Shown one piece after another: positions 53,805 to 62,620 of a DNA stretch of 64,000 bases. The notes beneath the pieces were generated by a model. It was not told where the DNA came from, did no database searches, and saw nothing but the letters and a program-made list of their open reading frames with translations. Numbering within the stretch: position 1 is the first letter of the stretch; the number at the start of each line of letters is the position of its first letter. The position numbers and the translations under genes were made by a program. Location: NCBI GenBank assembly GCA_963732365.1, contig CAVSZC010000003.1:186001-250000 (forward strand). The letters run 5' to 3'. The stretch is from SR-FBR-E99 sp963732365. GTDB taxonomy: Bacteria > Bacteroidota > Bacteroidia > Bacteroidales > VadinHA17.

Positions 53805-54803
53805 CTATTTCACAACGTCAAAGAACAAACCAAGGCTCCAGGAAAATTGAAATTGGTCCAGGTACATGGGAGGAACAAATGGATTATGATAAGAATTATA
53901 AAGATAACTGTAAGAAGAAACCCCGAGGTCGATTTTTAAGCCTGCTTTTTTTGAAAAGTAAAAGTCATTACCAACTCTAACATAATATGTATAATAAGGA
54001 TTCCCGTTATCATCTTGACTGAACAAACTATAACCGGTGCCAATTAACCCATATAAACTCTTATAAAAATGAAAACTTAATTCAAGGGCCGTATATCCCA
54101 GGTAAAATGAAGAATTAAAATCATCAGGGACAAATCGCTCCATTACATGTTTGTCAACTAATCCTTTCGGGACGATTTGTTGATTTATTGTAAGGTAGTT
54201 GAATAGACTGATTCCGATACTTGTAACTTTAAAAGAACCGGCTTCCATTGAAATTGACAGGGCACTTTTAAAATCAACATAGTCATTTTTTGCAGGATTT
54301 ACATCTGAATTGGGTCGCTCAGAGTTTTTAATATTAGTTGGGCTTTCACTTTCTAATTTACTCTCCAATAAACCAGCGATTTCATAATTCCCATTTTGAT
54401 TAGCGATAATAAATGCAGTCTTACCTGAATTATTCTTCAAATCTGAATTCGCACCCTTTCTAATTAACAGGCTGACAACATCACTTTTTCCAAATGCAGA
54501 TGCATAAATTAAGGCAGTAGAACCATATTTATCCTGCAAATCTAATTTCGCTCCTCTATCTATCAGAATTTCACAAACCTTCCTGCAACCTTGCTTTGAG
54601 GCTGCCATAAGTAAAGTAGTATTATTTGAGTCAGTATAATCTACTGAAATCACCGATGGTGCAGTAATTATTGCAGATGCTGTATCATAAGCAACGAGTT
54701 CATCCATAAGCTTCACAGCTTGTGGATCGTACTGTGCCTTGACACAGGTCGAGATCAGCATCAGGCATACACAAATCAAGTTTTGTAAATTAAGGTACCA
54801 CAT
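53805..54803 (-). CDS. Secreted ankyrin-repeat protein with C-terminal barrel-like domain
   Basis: About 332 residues from the ATG at 54803 (MWYLNLQNLICVC), which starts a signal peptide ending near KAQYDP; the longer frame to 54863 has no such feature. Three ankyrin repeats are visible (TTLLMAASKQGCRKVCEILIDRG, STALIYASAFGKSDVVSLLIRKG, KTAFIIANQNGNYEIAGLLES). After a linker, the C-terminal 140 residues consist of alternating aromatic strands (SLFNYLTI, FYLGYTALELSFHFYKS, GLKIDLGVSSYSYLY) like a small outer-membrane barrel. It could present an ankyrin domain at the outer membrane; no function is known. Confidence 0.7.
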   Translation of the reverse strand: MWYLNLQNLICVCLMLISTCVKAQYDPQAVKLMDELVAYDTASAIITAPSVISVDYTDSNNTTLLMAASKQGCRKVCEILIDRGAKLDLQDKYGSTALIYASAFGKSDVVSLLIRKGANSDLKNNSGKTAFIIANQNGNYEIAGLLESKLESESPTNIKNSERPNSDVNPAKNDYVDFKSALSISMEAGSFKVTSIGISLFNYLTINQQIVPKGLVDKHVMERFVPDDFNSSFYLGYTALELSFHFYKSLYGLIGTGYSLFSQDDNGNPYYTYYVRVGNDFYFSKKAGLKIDLGVSSYSYLYNSYHNPFVPPMYLDQFQFSWSLGLFFDVVK

Positions 54804-55072
54804 AGTCTTGAAGGCTTTTCGAGTGTGCTTTATAAATTTACATTTTAGATTGCAGTCAGGCAAATAATATTACAAAACAGGGTTAAACTGTCTTTTGATT
54901 CCGAATCATTCCAATTATCCTGGTACATTATAAAGGCATCCATTTGGCTTCCAGCTTATTGGCACACTCATACTTGAGAGTCTTAATGACTGGAATGGCC
55001 AATAGACAATAACGCTTCAGTAATTACAAATAAGATAGACCGGGGCCATCCCCGGCATCTTTTAAAGGTACC

Positions 55073-56482
55073 TTAATTCAGCAAACCGAATATTAAGGAA
55101 GTATCCTCTTTTGCCTTATTCGCTTGTGAAGGTGAGGTTTGTTCAAGCTTATTAATGTACTCGTCCCAGAAAATGAGCCTCCTCTTTTTATTTTCAGGAT
55201 CCGAGGGTGTATTATATACATATCTGATCTCAGGAACGGTCCAGTCAGTTTTGCCAGTGACGGGATTCGTATACAGATTCACTGATTGGATGGCACCTAA
55301 TCTGCAAAGAGGGGTGAACATAGCTGTAACAAAATTTCCAAGGGAATAGATTATCAGCGATTTACGGGGAATACCTGTGGAATCTGACAGGAAACAATAC
55401 TTTGATGAATCGTCAACGGCAAGGTTTAAATAGTTTTGATATCCATTAATGAAGCACACCTCATCAGGCTGAAGAACGTGAGGATGGCTTCCTGTTATGA
55501 TATCGGCCCCGTTTACTGCAAGCCTTCTTGCGATTTTCATTATTTCAGGATCAGGATATGTCTCATATTCATAACCCCAGTGCAAACTTAATATCTTGAT
55601 ATCAATGCCGTCATGCTCCATTTTTTTCAGGACCCCCGTGATTTCACTCAAATCAATCTCATTCACATCAAGCGGAGCAATGCCCTGAATAATATTCATA
55701 CTGATCTCTTTTCTCGGCAAATCTTCAGGATTGTTTAAACCCCATGATAAAGCATAATAACCTATTCTTACACCGTTTTTAGAAAACATGAGATAATCTC
55801 CGTGACACTCCCCGTCCACTGCAACCCCGGCAGATTCTATCCCGTTTTCTTCAAGAAACCTGATGGTTTCTGCAAGGCCCTCTGTCCCTCTGTCTAATGC
55901 ATGATTATTAGCTAAAGAAAGAGCAGTAAAAATATTCCCGTTACCATCCGCCCTGTTGAATGACGTGATAAGTCCGGGTGAAGAATTATATGAAACATAA
56001 TCCGGCCAAAAAGACGGCACTGGCATGTGCTTCACTACCGGAGTTTCAAGGTTTCCGAAAACCATGTCTTTGGTTTCGAGATATGACTTGACTTCCTTGC
56101 TGAGAAAATCTTCCCAGTTGTCTTTTATCCACATTATGTCACCGACAAAAGCCAGGGAAAGAATGCCTTGTTCATCGTTATTTTTTATCAGTACTTCGTC
56201 CAGCAAAGCCTGGTTTCTGAAATAATCAGTTATACTGTCAGGTGCAGCAATTCTTTTGTTAAGATATTTCCTGAAATATTTTATACCCGACAGGACATTT
56301 TTAGATAACGGATATCCTTCAGCCCGGAATGCAAGATACCTTTTTTCAGATTTTGGATCTGTCGATTGTAATTTCCGTGAGTCTATTGTTGAGACAATGG
56401 CCGTAATGGCCAGAAGAGCCAATGCAAACAGAATTATCTTTTTAAACCTGGCATAATTCATCAGCACATTGTACCGCATCAT
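55073..56482 (-). CDS. CapA-like poly-gamma-glutamate / capsule-type metallophosphatase
   Basis: 469 residues with an N-terminal membrane anchor (about 12-32); starts at 56482, 56479 or 56461 are all possible. The CapA-type calcineurin-like fold is visible: LAFVGDIMW, MVFGNLETPVV, SLANNHALDRG, LSLHWGYEYE and ADIITGSHPHVLQP hold the metal-ligand Asp, Asn and His residues. Proteins of this family are linked to capsule or poly-gamma-glutamate synthesis at the membrane, but many stand alone with unknown substrate. No pgsB/pgsC partners are present here. It is followed on the same strand by the FnIII protein gene 27 bases upstream. Confidence 0.85.
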   Translation of the reverse strand: MMRYNVLMNYARFKKIILFALALLAITAIVSTIDSRKLQSTDPKSEKRYLAFRAEGYPLSKNVLSGIKYFRKYLNKRIAAPDSITDYFRNQALLDEVLIKNNDEQGILSLAFVGDIMWIKDNWEDFLSKEVKSYLETKDMVFGNLETPVVKHMPVPSFWPDYVSYNSSPGLITSFNRADGNGNIFTALSLANNHALDRGTEGLAETIRFLEENGIESAGVAVDGECHGDYLMFSKNGVRIGYYALSWGLNNPEDLPRKEISMNIIQGIAPLDVNEIDLSEITGVLKKMEHDGIDIKILSLHWGYEYETYPDPEIMKIARRLAVNGADIITGSHPHVLQPDEVCFINGYQNYLNLAVDDSSKYCFLSDSTGIPRKSLIIYSLGNFVTAMFTPLCRLGAIQSVNLYTNPVTGKTDWTVPEIRYVYNTPSDPENKKRRLIFWDEYINKLEQTSPSQANKAKEDTSLIFGLLN

Positions 56483-56509
56483 TGAAAAACAAGACTTGTT
56501 AAGTGTCTA

Positions 56510-57961
56510 CTATTTAATTTCACTTGTCCCTGCTCTGTCAATTCTTATGATCACGGGTTTAGGATTCTGATCCCAGCTGTCGGCAGGGTTTATAACTCCA
56601 TCCCTTTCTTCTGCCCAGTTGCTCACTGACAGGTTCTCTGCACAAACTATATAACATACCGCCGTCCAGGCAAGAGCATACTGTGATGAAATATACATCT
56701 CAACCGAAACAGAAGCAGGAGGCAAATAATTATAAAATTCCCTGGAATATGGATTTGCTATTTCGACCTGGCTTATACCATTTATCTTACAAAAACCTGA
56801 ATTGCCTTCATCGCATACAATTTTGCTAAAGGCCATGGAATGTTCCACCCCCTCTGCCGAAATTGTATAGTTTCTACTGCCTGTAAAATTCAGGTTCCAT
56901 TTTTCAACAGGTGCCATCGAGAATTTTGAATTATAATACCTGTCAATTTCACGTAGGAGGACATTATATCCAGAATAATCGGCTTGGTTTTGGTGTATCA
57001 TGGAAAAAACATAAAATACTGGTTTGGAGAATCCGCTTCTCAGGCTATAGGTATCAAGGATCCTGCGGCCAAGCTCATAGTAATTATCCGGACCGGAACT
57101 TATTCCATAATTTTCCCGAAGATAACCAAACTCATATGACATGATAGCCTGCAGAGGGCTGGTCATGAGGAGAGGATCAAATGCATTTTTGTAGTAATCG
57201 GCCGGAAGAGGATCTTTCAGTGTGGTCCAGCCATACAACATTCTCGAAGGATCAGATTGCACGTATTTCCGGAAACTTAAAATTGAAAAGAGGCCTTCAG
57301 GATATGAGATGCATTTTACTTTCATTGAGTAGGAACCAGATGAGCTTAATGAGAATGAAAGCTCCACATCAGATGGCAAGTTGGCTGAAAAATACGGATA
57401 TTGACCGCTGATGGGGTAATTATACCTATAAAGGTAATTCTCCCATATCACCTTGTCTCCAAAAATGCTTCCGTTAACCAGAGCGGCCGTTCTGACCAGG
57501 TCGACAACTGCTTGTGTCTGTGTGCTTATTACCAGGGAGTTGTCCTCGACAACATCAACAGGTATTCTTGTCATGAAAGCAATTTCCTCCCCGTAAGCGG
57601 TCCCGGCAGAATTTGTCGCAAATGCCCTTACAAAATATTGTTTGGCAGGAATAAGATCTGTCATCGTAATAAAAAACAGACGAACACCGGATCCCTTATT
57701 ATTGATGCCGCAATACCTTTCAAATGAAGGATTTGCAATGGTGTCCCACACTAGGCCTCTTGAATTAATGTTGTCACCACCCTCGCTTGATATCCTCCCT
57801 CCACATGCTGCAGAGTTGAAGGTAATGTTCTCAACGGGCAATGTATTCAATATTGGGATCTCAACAGGTTCGCACCCATATTGGGTTAAGTACAATAAAA
57901 CAATAAGTTCCTGCAATCTGCGGGGTCTCATTTTAATGATTTTAAAAGGTTTCATTGTCAT
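56510..57961 (-). CDS. Surface FnIII-domain protein, probable lipoprotein
   Basis: 483 residues. The N-terminus (starts at 57961, 57955 or 57931) ends in a hydrophobic stretch followed by Cys in YGCEPVEIP, a loose lipobox. About residues 40-130 form an FnIII-like domain of the type found in Bacteroidota surface proteins (ITFNSAACGGRISSEGG and FFITMTDLIPAKQYFVRAFATNSAGTAYGEEIAF). The remaining 350 residues are beta-rich with many Tyr and Ser and match nothing I know. It precedes the CapA-like gene and probably sits on the outer surface. A role in adhesion or glycan contact is speculative. Confidence 0.7.
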   Translation of the reverse strand: MTMKPFKIIKMRPRRLQELIVLLYLTQYGCEPVEIPILNTLPVENITFNSAACGGRISSEGGDNINSRGLVWDTIANPSFERYCGINNKGSGVRLFFITMTDLIPAKQYFVRAFATNSAGTAYGEEIAFMTRIPVDVVEDNSLVISTQTQAVVDLVRTAALVNGSIFGDKVIWENYLYRYNYPISGQYPYFSANLPSDVELSFSLSSSGSYSMKVKCISYPEGLFSILSFRKYVQSDPSRMLYGWTTLKDPLPADYYKNAFDPLLMTSPLQAIMSYEFGYLRENYGISSGPDNYYELGRRILDTYSLRSGFSKPVFYVFSMIHQNQADYSGYNVLLREIDRYYNSKFSMAPVEKWNLNFTGSRNYTISAEGVEHSMAFSKIVCDEGNSGFCKINGISQVEIANPYSREFYNYLPPASVSVEMYISSQYALAWTAVCYIVCAENLSVSNWAEERDGVINPADSWDQNPKPVIIRIDRAGTSEIK

Positions 57962-58185
57962 TAACGGATGTCTTCAACGATTCAGCATGCCAGTACTCAG
58001 ATGAAAGGTACAATAATATTTTGACTGCTCCTTCAGGAAGATTTGTGATACTTCTCTTCGGTATTATCGATGGAAAACCAGGTTTTTACTATTTGACCTT
58101 ATGAAGGACATGCCTCAGAATCTTCATATAAACTGAAAGGCTTTAGATATTGTAGCTTCAATTGCCCATTTATGCCATTCCAAGA
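57962..58185. other. Intergenic region without a recognised gene
   Basis: About 220 A/T-rich bases between the FnIII protein and the barrel protein. No open frame, hairpin or promoter stands out. Confidence 0.5.
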
Positions 58186-58881
58186 TTAAAAATTTACTGT
58201 CAGGTTGATTGATTTAACACTGTTATACAGTTTGTATTCACCAGTTTCCTCATAAACAGGATTAAAGAAATAATAATACCTGAATTCTATCCGGGCTGAA
58301 CCGGAGAAGTCGAAACCACCTCCAACATTGACATGATAATCCCACTTATTGAAAATATCTGTGTCTGACGAATCTGTCTCAGTATCACCATCCACTGTTA
58401 CTTTAACCTTTATTTTAGAGTACACCAAATATCCCGCTCCCGGTCCTGCAATAATGTAGGGTCTGATATTGCTTTTCGTCAGTGAAAACTTTGCCAGTAG
58501 AATGAAATCAACATAATCAAGCTGCATTATCAGGTCTTCTTTCACTGAATAGTAATCACCCTCGAATTCCACAGTTCCTGTTCCTGCAAATTTTGCTCCC
58601 TTCTGTGAATAAGATATTTCTGGCTGAACAGAAAAGAATTTTGCAAGCTTGTAATCAACCAAAAAACCGGCTGAAAATCCAGTTCGTGAAGTACTGGTGA
58701 ACTTGAAATCAGAAGAACCCATTGACAGATTCATGCCATAAGCCAGGTCCTCGGCAAATAAGACATCATCTCCCAGCCAGTTTGCTAAATTAACTCCTAT
58801 CGATATCCCAATACTTGCGTTCTGACCTGTTAATGCAAACGGTAATTGGATCACCAGGGCAATTAATAGTATTTTTTTCAT
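58186..58881 (-). CDS. PorT-like outer-membrane beta-barrel protein
   Basis: 231 residues with a clear signal peptide (about 1-19, ending LTGQ). Alternating strands with aromatic ends (FSAGFLVDYKLAKFFSVQPEISYSQKGAKF, YVDFILLAKFSL, IRPYIIAGPGAGYLVYSK, FNVGGGFDFSGSARIEFRYYYFF-type segments) make an eight- to ten-stranded barrel of the kind seen in PorT/outer membrane beta-barrel domain families of Bacteroidota. The last residue is Phe, as in barrels inserted by BamA. No specific role is known. It is transcribed away from the adjacent IS3 remnant. Confidence 0.82.
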   Translation of the reverse strand: MKKILLIALVIQLPFALTGQNASIGISIGVNLANWLGDDVLFAEDLAYGMNLSMGSSDFKFTSTSRTGFSAGFLVDYKLAKFFSVQPEISYSQKGAKFAGTGTVEFEGDYYSVKEDLIMQLDYVDFILLAKFSLTKSNIRPYIIAGPGAGYLVYSKIKVKVTVDGDTETDSSDTDIFNKWDYHVNVGGGFDFSGSARIEFRYYYFFNPVYEETGEYKLYNSVKSINLTVNF

Positions 58882-59160
58882 TTTTCAATAGGATTAGGTG
58901 ATTATTAATAACTTATCTCAATTCTATTATTTCACTGATTCAATTTTAAGTAAAACCTGTCCAAATTTTTTGCCTTTGAACTTCTACTTCAATGAAGACC
59001 CTGATATCCAATAAAAGTTAGTGACTTGTACCAAATTTACTAAATCATTCCTGGCAAGTCAATAATATTCTGATATTTTTTGTTCATCCAATCGCTTATT
59101 GAAAGCTTCCCCAAAAACAGCATCAAACATAATTATAGTTCAATGCTAAATTTGGGAAGT
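58882..59160. other. Intergenic region upstream of IS3 remnant
   Basis: About 280 A/T-rich bases. A copy of an IS3 terminal repeat might be expected near 59050-59150 but I could not identify one. The upstream extension of the transposase frame from 59080 uses a TTG and is not convincing. Confidence 0.4.
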
Positions 59161-59596
59161 ATGAAAATGACAAAATTTACAGAAAGCAAAATCGTCACCA
59201 TTCTTAAAGACCAAGAAGGGGGTCCGACGGTGCAGGATATCAGCCGTGAGTATGACATAAGTCAGGCGACCTTTTTTAATTGGAAGAGTAAATACGGAGG
59301 GATGAAAAGCTCCCGGTTAAAGAAGTTTAAGGAGCCTGAAGATGAGAACCAGAAGCTAAGGAGGATGTATGCTGAAGTTAGTTTACAAAGAGATGCATTA
59401 AAAGATCTCATAGAAAAAAGCCTTAAGGCCTGCGCAAAAAAGAGTGGCAGTAGAACAATTGCACGCCGAGCATAAGGTTAGTTTTCGACAGGCCTGTATA
59501 TTATTGAACTTAAGCTCACCAGTTTATTACTATAAACCGATCAATAAGGATGATAATCCGATAATTGCTCTGCATAGGCATTCCTTGGGGAAATAA
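59161..59596 (+). mobile_element. IS3-family transposase remnant: OrfA and start of OrfB
   Basis: OrfA (59161-59475, MKMTKFTESKIVTILKDQE) encodes the helix-turn-helix of IS3-family transposases with VQDISREYDISQATFFNWKSKYGG and a leucine-zipper-like end. In the +1 frame, from about 59414 to a stop at 59594-59596, the start of OrfB is recognisable (ALRPAQKRVAVEQLHAEH, SFRQACILLNLSSPVYYYKP) but ends after about 55 residues instead of about 280. A run AAAAAAG lies at 59414-59420 and another at 59436-59442, typical slippage sites in this family. No DDE catalytic domain remains here, so the element is dead. Confidence 0.85.
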
Positions 59597-59816
59597 AAAA
59601 TATCCAAGTTCCAATGCCAATAATAGGTATAAAACCACAACCAACCATTCCAATGTATTTAGTGCACCTGACAGGATGGCAAATTAATTTTCAATGATTT
59701 CAATGGCGCCATAAACGAATTAGGCTAGGATTATTGTCCACCTAGTTTAAAAAAATGGTCAGTTTGTCTGGCTTTTATAAAGAGTGCAAATAGATGGTTA
59801 ATTCATTTGGTATTGG

Positions 59817-60290
59817 CTACTGGTTTGCCTTTGGATTAACTTTTTTGCATGCTTTGATTTCTTCAAATGTTTTAGGGTCAAGATAACCCGTGTCCAAAGT
59901 AAACCCTTTAAGCCTAATAAAATAATAATGGTTTGGTTTAAAATCTACATAGTTGTATTTCATTTGGGGGTATGCAACATAATGGCTTTTTTCTGCTGAA
60001 TTTACATGTGCAACAGCATATTGCTTTTGCCCTATTGTTATATTAAGTGTTGTATCAACAATTACCTTCCATTTAACTGCAGCACCTGCCATGGAACTCA
60101 TCCTGTAGATGTAAATAATAGCATCGTCTTTGTTCGTGAATGCCTCCAGGTTATTTGTAATAGAAGTATCCAGCATGACTTCCGCAGTGCCTGGTTTTAT
60201 TATACCAATAGAATCGATTTCAACAAGTCTATTCTGCGCAAGACTTAATGATGAGATCACCATGAAAGCAAAAATGAAAATGTTTTTCAT
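59817..60290 (-). CDS. Small secreted protein, DUF2846-like
   Basis: 157 residues with an N-terminal signal peptide (about 1-18, ending SLAQN). The middle, YIYRMSSMAGAAVKWKVIVD followed by a strand with AVAHVNSAEKSHYVAYP, resembles DUF2846-type proteins, where a structural protein has such an IYR-x-S motif and a late beta strand. I cannot confirm the family. It lies between two oppositely oriented IS3 fragments, which suggests that it came in or moved with transposon activity. The gene itself appears intact. Confidence 0.5.
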   Translation of the reverse strand: MKNIFIFAFMVISSLSLAQNRLVEIDSIGIIKPGTAEVMLDTSITNNLEAFTNKDDAIIYIYRMSSMAGAAVKWKVIVDTTLNITIGQKQYAVAHVNSAEKSHYVAYPQMKYNYVDFKPNHYYFIRLKGFTLDTGYLDPKTFEEIKACKKVNPKANQ

Positions 60291-60518
60291 ATATAGATTT
60301 TAATTGTGATTCAATACTCCAGTCAATATACTAATTTACTTATTATTTCAATTTGAAGTTTATCACAAGATTAAAAAAAACATTTATTGGCTTTGTATTT
60401 AAATTCAAGCAACTTCCTGCTTATTTGAGGAATAAACAATTTTCGCCGCAATAAAAACTTTTTATGAGCCCATCTTATTTTTTAACATTCTAAAATTTAA
60501 GGTTTCGAAGCTTTTTTA

Positions 60519-60670
60519 CTATCTTGAATCTACTTGACTTGGCGTTAATTCTTGCAAAGCACTATGTGGCCTGTATTCGTTGTAATCTCTAAACCAGAAC
60601 TCAGCTTATAGTTTTGCGTGTACCAAAGATAAGAACCAATTTGTATTTAAGCACTCATCCCGAAAACTGT
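60519..60670 (-). mobile_element. IS3-family OrfB C-terminal fragment
   Basis: On the reverse strand, about 50 codons ending with a stop at 60519-60521 read FRDECLNTNWFLSL, then an in-frame stop, then FWFRDYNEYRPHSALQ and ELTPSQVDSR. This is the conserved C-terminal end of IS3 OrfB transposases (the DE-region Glu within FRDECLN and the YNEYRPHSAL block). It is opposite in orientation to the OrfA fragment at 59161, so it is either a second insertion or the result of an inversion. Confidence 0.8.
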
Positions 60671-60935
60671 AATGAAATAGATGTAAAGGATGGATTCAGA
60701 GGAAAAATAATAGCGCACGGAGCTTCAGGGAATTTAATAAACAAGCATTAGCGAAATGTAATGAGGATTGTTGATGACATGCATGGGAAGTATCTATATA
60801 CTGACCTATAAAAATCCTATTCCGAAATCCTACTCCAAATAAAATACCACTTAAAGTGAAGTTTGTAAGTAGTTGATTTTATGTGTAGTGAGAGGGAGGA
60901 TTACGTCGGCAAGCCGCCGTGATTCTGCACAGGGG
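60671..60935. other. Region of decayed or unclassified DNA
   Basis: About 265 bases with no open frame of note. It borders the 87-bp repeats on its right. Small direct and inverted motifs (CGGCAAGCCGCCG near 60907) are present, but no gene or RNA is recognised. Confidence 0.4.
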
Positions 60936-61153
60936 CGCTTCTGGCGTGCCGTGATTCTCTGAGGAGGGCAATTACAAAGAAAAGCCCTTGCGGCTATCGC
61001 CGCTTACGGGGCTTTTTGTTTTTTCTCTCCCACTCCTCCCTATTACGTCAAAAGAGAATTACGGCACGCTTCTGGCGTGCCGTGATTCTCTGAGGAGGGC
61101 AATTACAAAGAAAAGCCCTTGCGGCTATCGCCGCTTACGGGGCTTTTTGTTTT
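60936..61153. repeat. 87-bp perfect direct repeat with terminator hairpins
   Basis: Bases 60936-61022 and 61067-61153 are identical over 87 bases, 131 bases apart. Each copy contains GCCCTTGCGG paired with CCGC(TTAC)GGGGC and a T-rich tail (GGGGCTTTTTGTTTT), an intrinsic-terminator shape on the plus strand. A further inverted repeat (GAGAATTACGGCACGC with GCGTGCCGTGATTCTC) spans about 61054-61089. They resemble tRNA-adjacent terminators and may be leftovers of earlier integration events at the tRNA site on the right. Confidence 0.75.
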
Positions 61154-61177
61154 CATGTCTCATTGAGCAAGCTCATG

Positions 61178-61226
61178 AGCCATTCAACAAAAAGCCCCTA
61201 CTGCTGCGCAGTAAGGGCTTTTCTTT
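61178..61226 (-). terminator. Terminator hairpin following the tRNA fragment
   Basis: Reading leftwards from the tRNA 3' end at 61228, AAAGCCCTTACTG pairs with CAGTAGGGGCTTTTT to make a long stem ending in a T run. It would terminate transcription of the tRNA-Met gene that originally stood here. Confidence 0.65.
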
Positions 61227-61227
61227 G

Positions 61228-61269
61228 TAGCGAGACGGAGAATTGAACTCCGGACCTCATGATTATGAA
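61228..61269 (-). tRNA. 3' fragment of tRNA-Met (CAT), element attachment site
   Basis: On the reverse strand, from the anticodon loop TTCATAA (anticodon CAT) through the 3' anticodon stem, variable loop AGGTC, T-arm (CGGAG-TTCAATT-CTCCG) and acceptor 3' strand TCTCGCT to the discriminator A at 61228. The 5' half is missing: the sequence before the loop does not form the expected anticodon stem. This is the classic footprint of integration into a tRNA gene. Next to it, on the right, is a tyrosine integrase gene. The rest of the tRNA should lie at the other end of the element beyond the window. Confidence 0.8.
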
Positions 61270-61397
61270 CGATAATATTTCGATTTACAGATTATTACTG
61301 GTTTTCCTTGGTTATCATTATGAGTAAGTTATATCTACTGGTCTTCCTTTGTTATCCTCTGTTTTACTATAAACCTAGCACAAAACCTAGCACCAAT
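61270..61397. other. Attachment-site flank
   Basis: About 130 A/T-rich bases between the tRNA fragment and the integrase stop, containing imperfect repeats of CTGGTTTTCCTTGGTTAT and CTGGTCTTCCTTTGTTAT (about 61288-61305 and 61339-61356). Such direct repeats near an attachment site could be integrase arm-type binding sites. No gene is seen. Confidence 0.5.
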
Positions 61398-62606
61398 TTA
61401 AAACAGGCAACTATTGGCATCAAATATCTCATTATTATTCATTGTCGATAAGTAATTCTCAGTCACGACCACAGAGGATTGAGCCATTAAATCACATATA
61501 AATTGTGTTGGAACACCAGCACGCTTTAAACAGCTGGCGTAACAATCCCTGGCTGTCTCAAGCCTGAGCGGTGCTGATAGATCAAGTTTCTTTTCAATAT
61601 TTTTCAAATGAAGATTGATAGCTCTTCTGTCCTTGTTTGATCTATTACTAATCGTCTTTTCAGTATAACCCTCTTTTAATAATCCCAGAACAAAAATACT
61701 ATCCTTATTTCCTAATTTATCCAGAGACGACTGAGCTACATGATTCCGTGCGACATTGACAGGTTTTTTATTAATCCTTTGGGTCGTTTCAGTTTTCTTC
61801 CTGTAAAATACAATGTTCGCATTTTTAATATCGTCCCATTTCAATCGCAACATATCGACATAATTGCTTCCATTATATCTATAGCAGAGCAACCAAATGT
61901 CACGGGCATACTCCTCCATTGGGGAATCAAACTTATTCAATTCAGCAACGGCTTTGATTTCCTCGTTTGACAGGACAATCTTAGGTAGTTTCGGTTTCTT
62001 TATCTGATATTTCCCTTCTCCAAACGGATATTCATAAATTTGAGGTATGACCTTCAATACTTTCGTAAAATAGTTAAGGATCCTTCGAAGATCAATCAAA
62101 TAGGATGCAATTGTAACAGGAGACAGTTTTACTTCAAGCTGTGATTTCTCAAACTTTCTTAGAAAATCAGGAGTAATATCATACACGGTGACTCCTTTTT
62201 TATAGGATTCAAATACATGACCAGTAGTTCTATATCGAATTACCGTATTGTATTTAATAGTATTGTTGTTTGAGCAATAATCTGTAAATAAATCTTTGAG
62301 ATTGAGGGTTTGAGGTAACTTCCTTTCATTTTCTTCCAGAAGTTCTCTGAACCGAGCCTTATTAAATGGTATTACTTTATTGAAAGTTCGTTCACATTTC
62401 GTTTTGAATCCTTCGCACTTCTCTCGGAAAGCAATACTCTCATCATCTCCTGACTTCTTGACAAATACATGATCATACTGCTTCTCTGTCAGCTTTGAAT
62501 AGTTCAGGTAAATCATATCATTTCCGACATTTACCCGCACAACCAGATTATACAATCCATTTTGTAATTTCTTTCTTCGATCAAGTTGAATGTTAAATGT
62601 CGCCAT
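61398..62606 (-). CDS. Tyrosine recombinase / integrase of the mobile element
   Basis: 402 residues with an N-terminal arm-binding region, a SAM-like core-binding domain (about 100-205, TLNLKDLFTDYCSNNNTIKYNTVIRYR) and a catalytic domain (about 215-400). The first catalytic Arg lies in CYRYNGSNYVDMLRLKWDD. The second box reads ETARDCYASCLKRAGV and the last FICDLMAQSSVVVTENYLS with the nucleophile Tyr in ENYL. Compared with the common HxxR and LGH forms, the positions corresponding to His are Glu and Gln, although the Arg and Tyr are kept. It catalyses insertion and excision at the tRNA-Met. It faces the tRNA fragment and is close to an excisionase-like gene. Confidence 0.9.
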   Translation of the reverse strand: MATFNIQLDRRKKLQNGLYNLVVRVNVGNDMIYLNYSKLTEKQYDHVFVKKSGDDESIAFREKCEGFKTKCERTFNKVIPFNKARFRELLEENERKLPQTLNLKDLFTDYCSNNNTIKYNTVIRYRTTGHVFESYKKGVTVYDITPDFLRKFEKSQLEVKLSPVTIASYLIDLRRILNYFTKVLKVIPQIYEYPFGEGKYQIKKPKLPKIVLSNEEIKAVAELNKFDSPMEEYARDIWLLCYRYNGSNYVDMLRLKWDDIKNANIVFYRKKTETTQRINKKPVNVARNHVAQSSLDKLGNKDSIFVLGLLKEGYTEKTISNRSNKDRRAINLHLKNIEKKLDLSAPLRLETARDCYASCLKRAGVPTQFICDLMAQSSVVVTENYLSTMNNNEIFDANSCLF

Positions 62607-62620
62607 TAACTATCTCAATT

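Noticed and set aside
59080..59160. N-terminal extension of the IS3 OrfA
   Set aside because: It relies on a TTG start and adds residues unlike the family; the ATG at 59161 fits the normal OrfA start.
60988..61230. Plus-strand open frame of about 80 codons
   Set aside because: It runs through the 87-bp repeat and terminator hairpins and has no protein-like features.
61228..61269. Complete tRNA gene
   Set aside because: The D-arm, 5' acceptor strand and 5' anticodon stem are absent from the adjoining sequence; only the 3' half is present.
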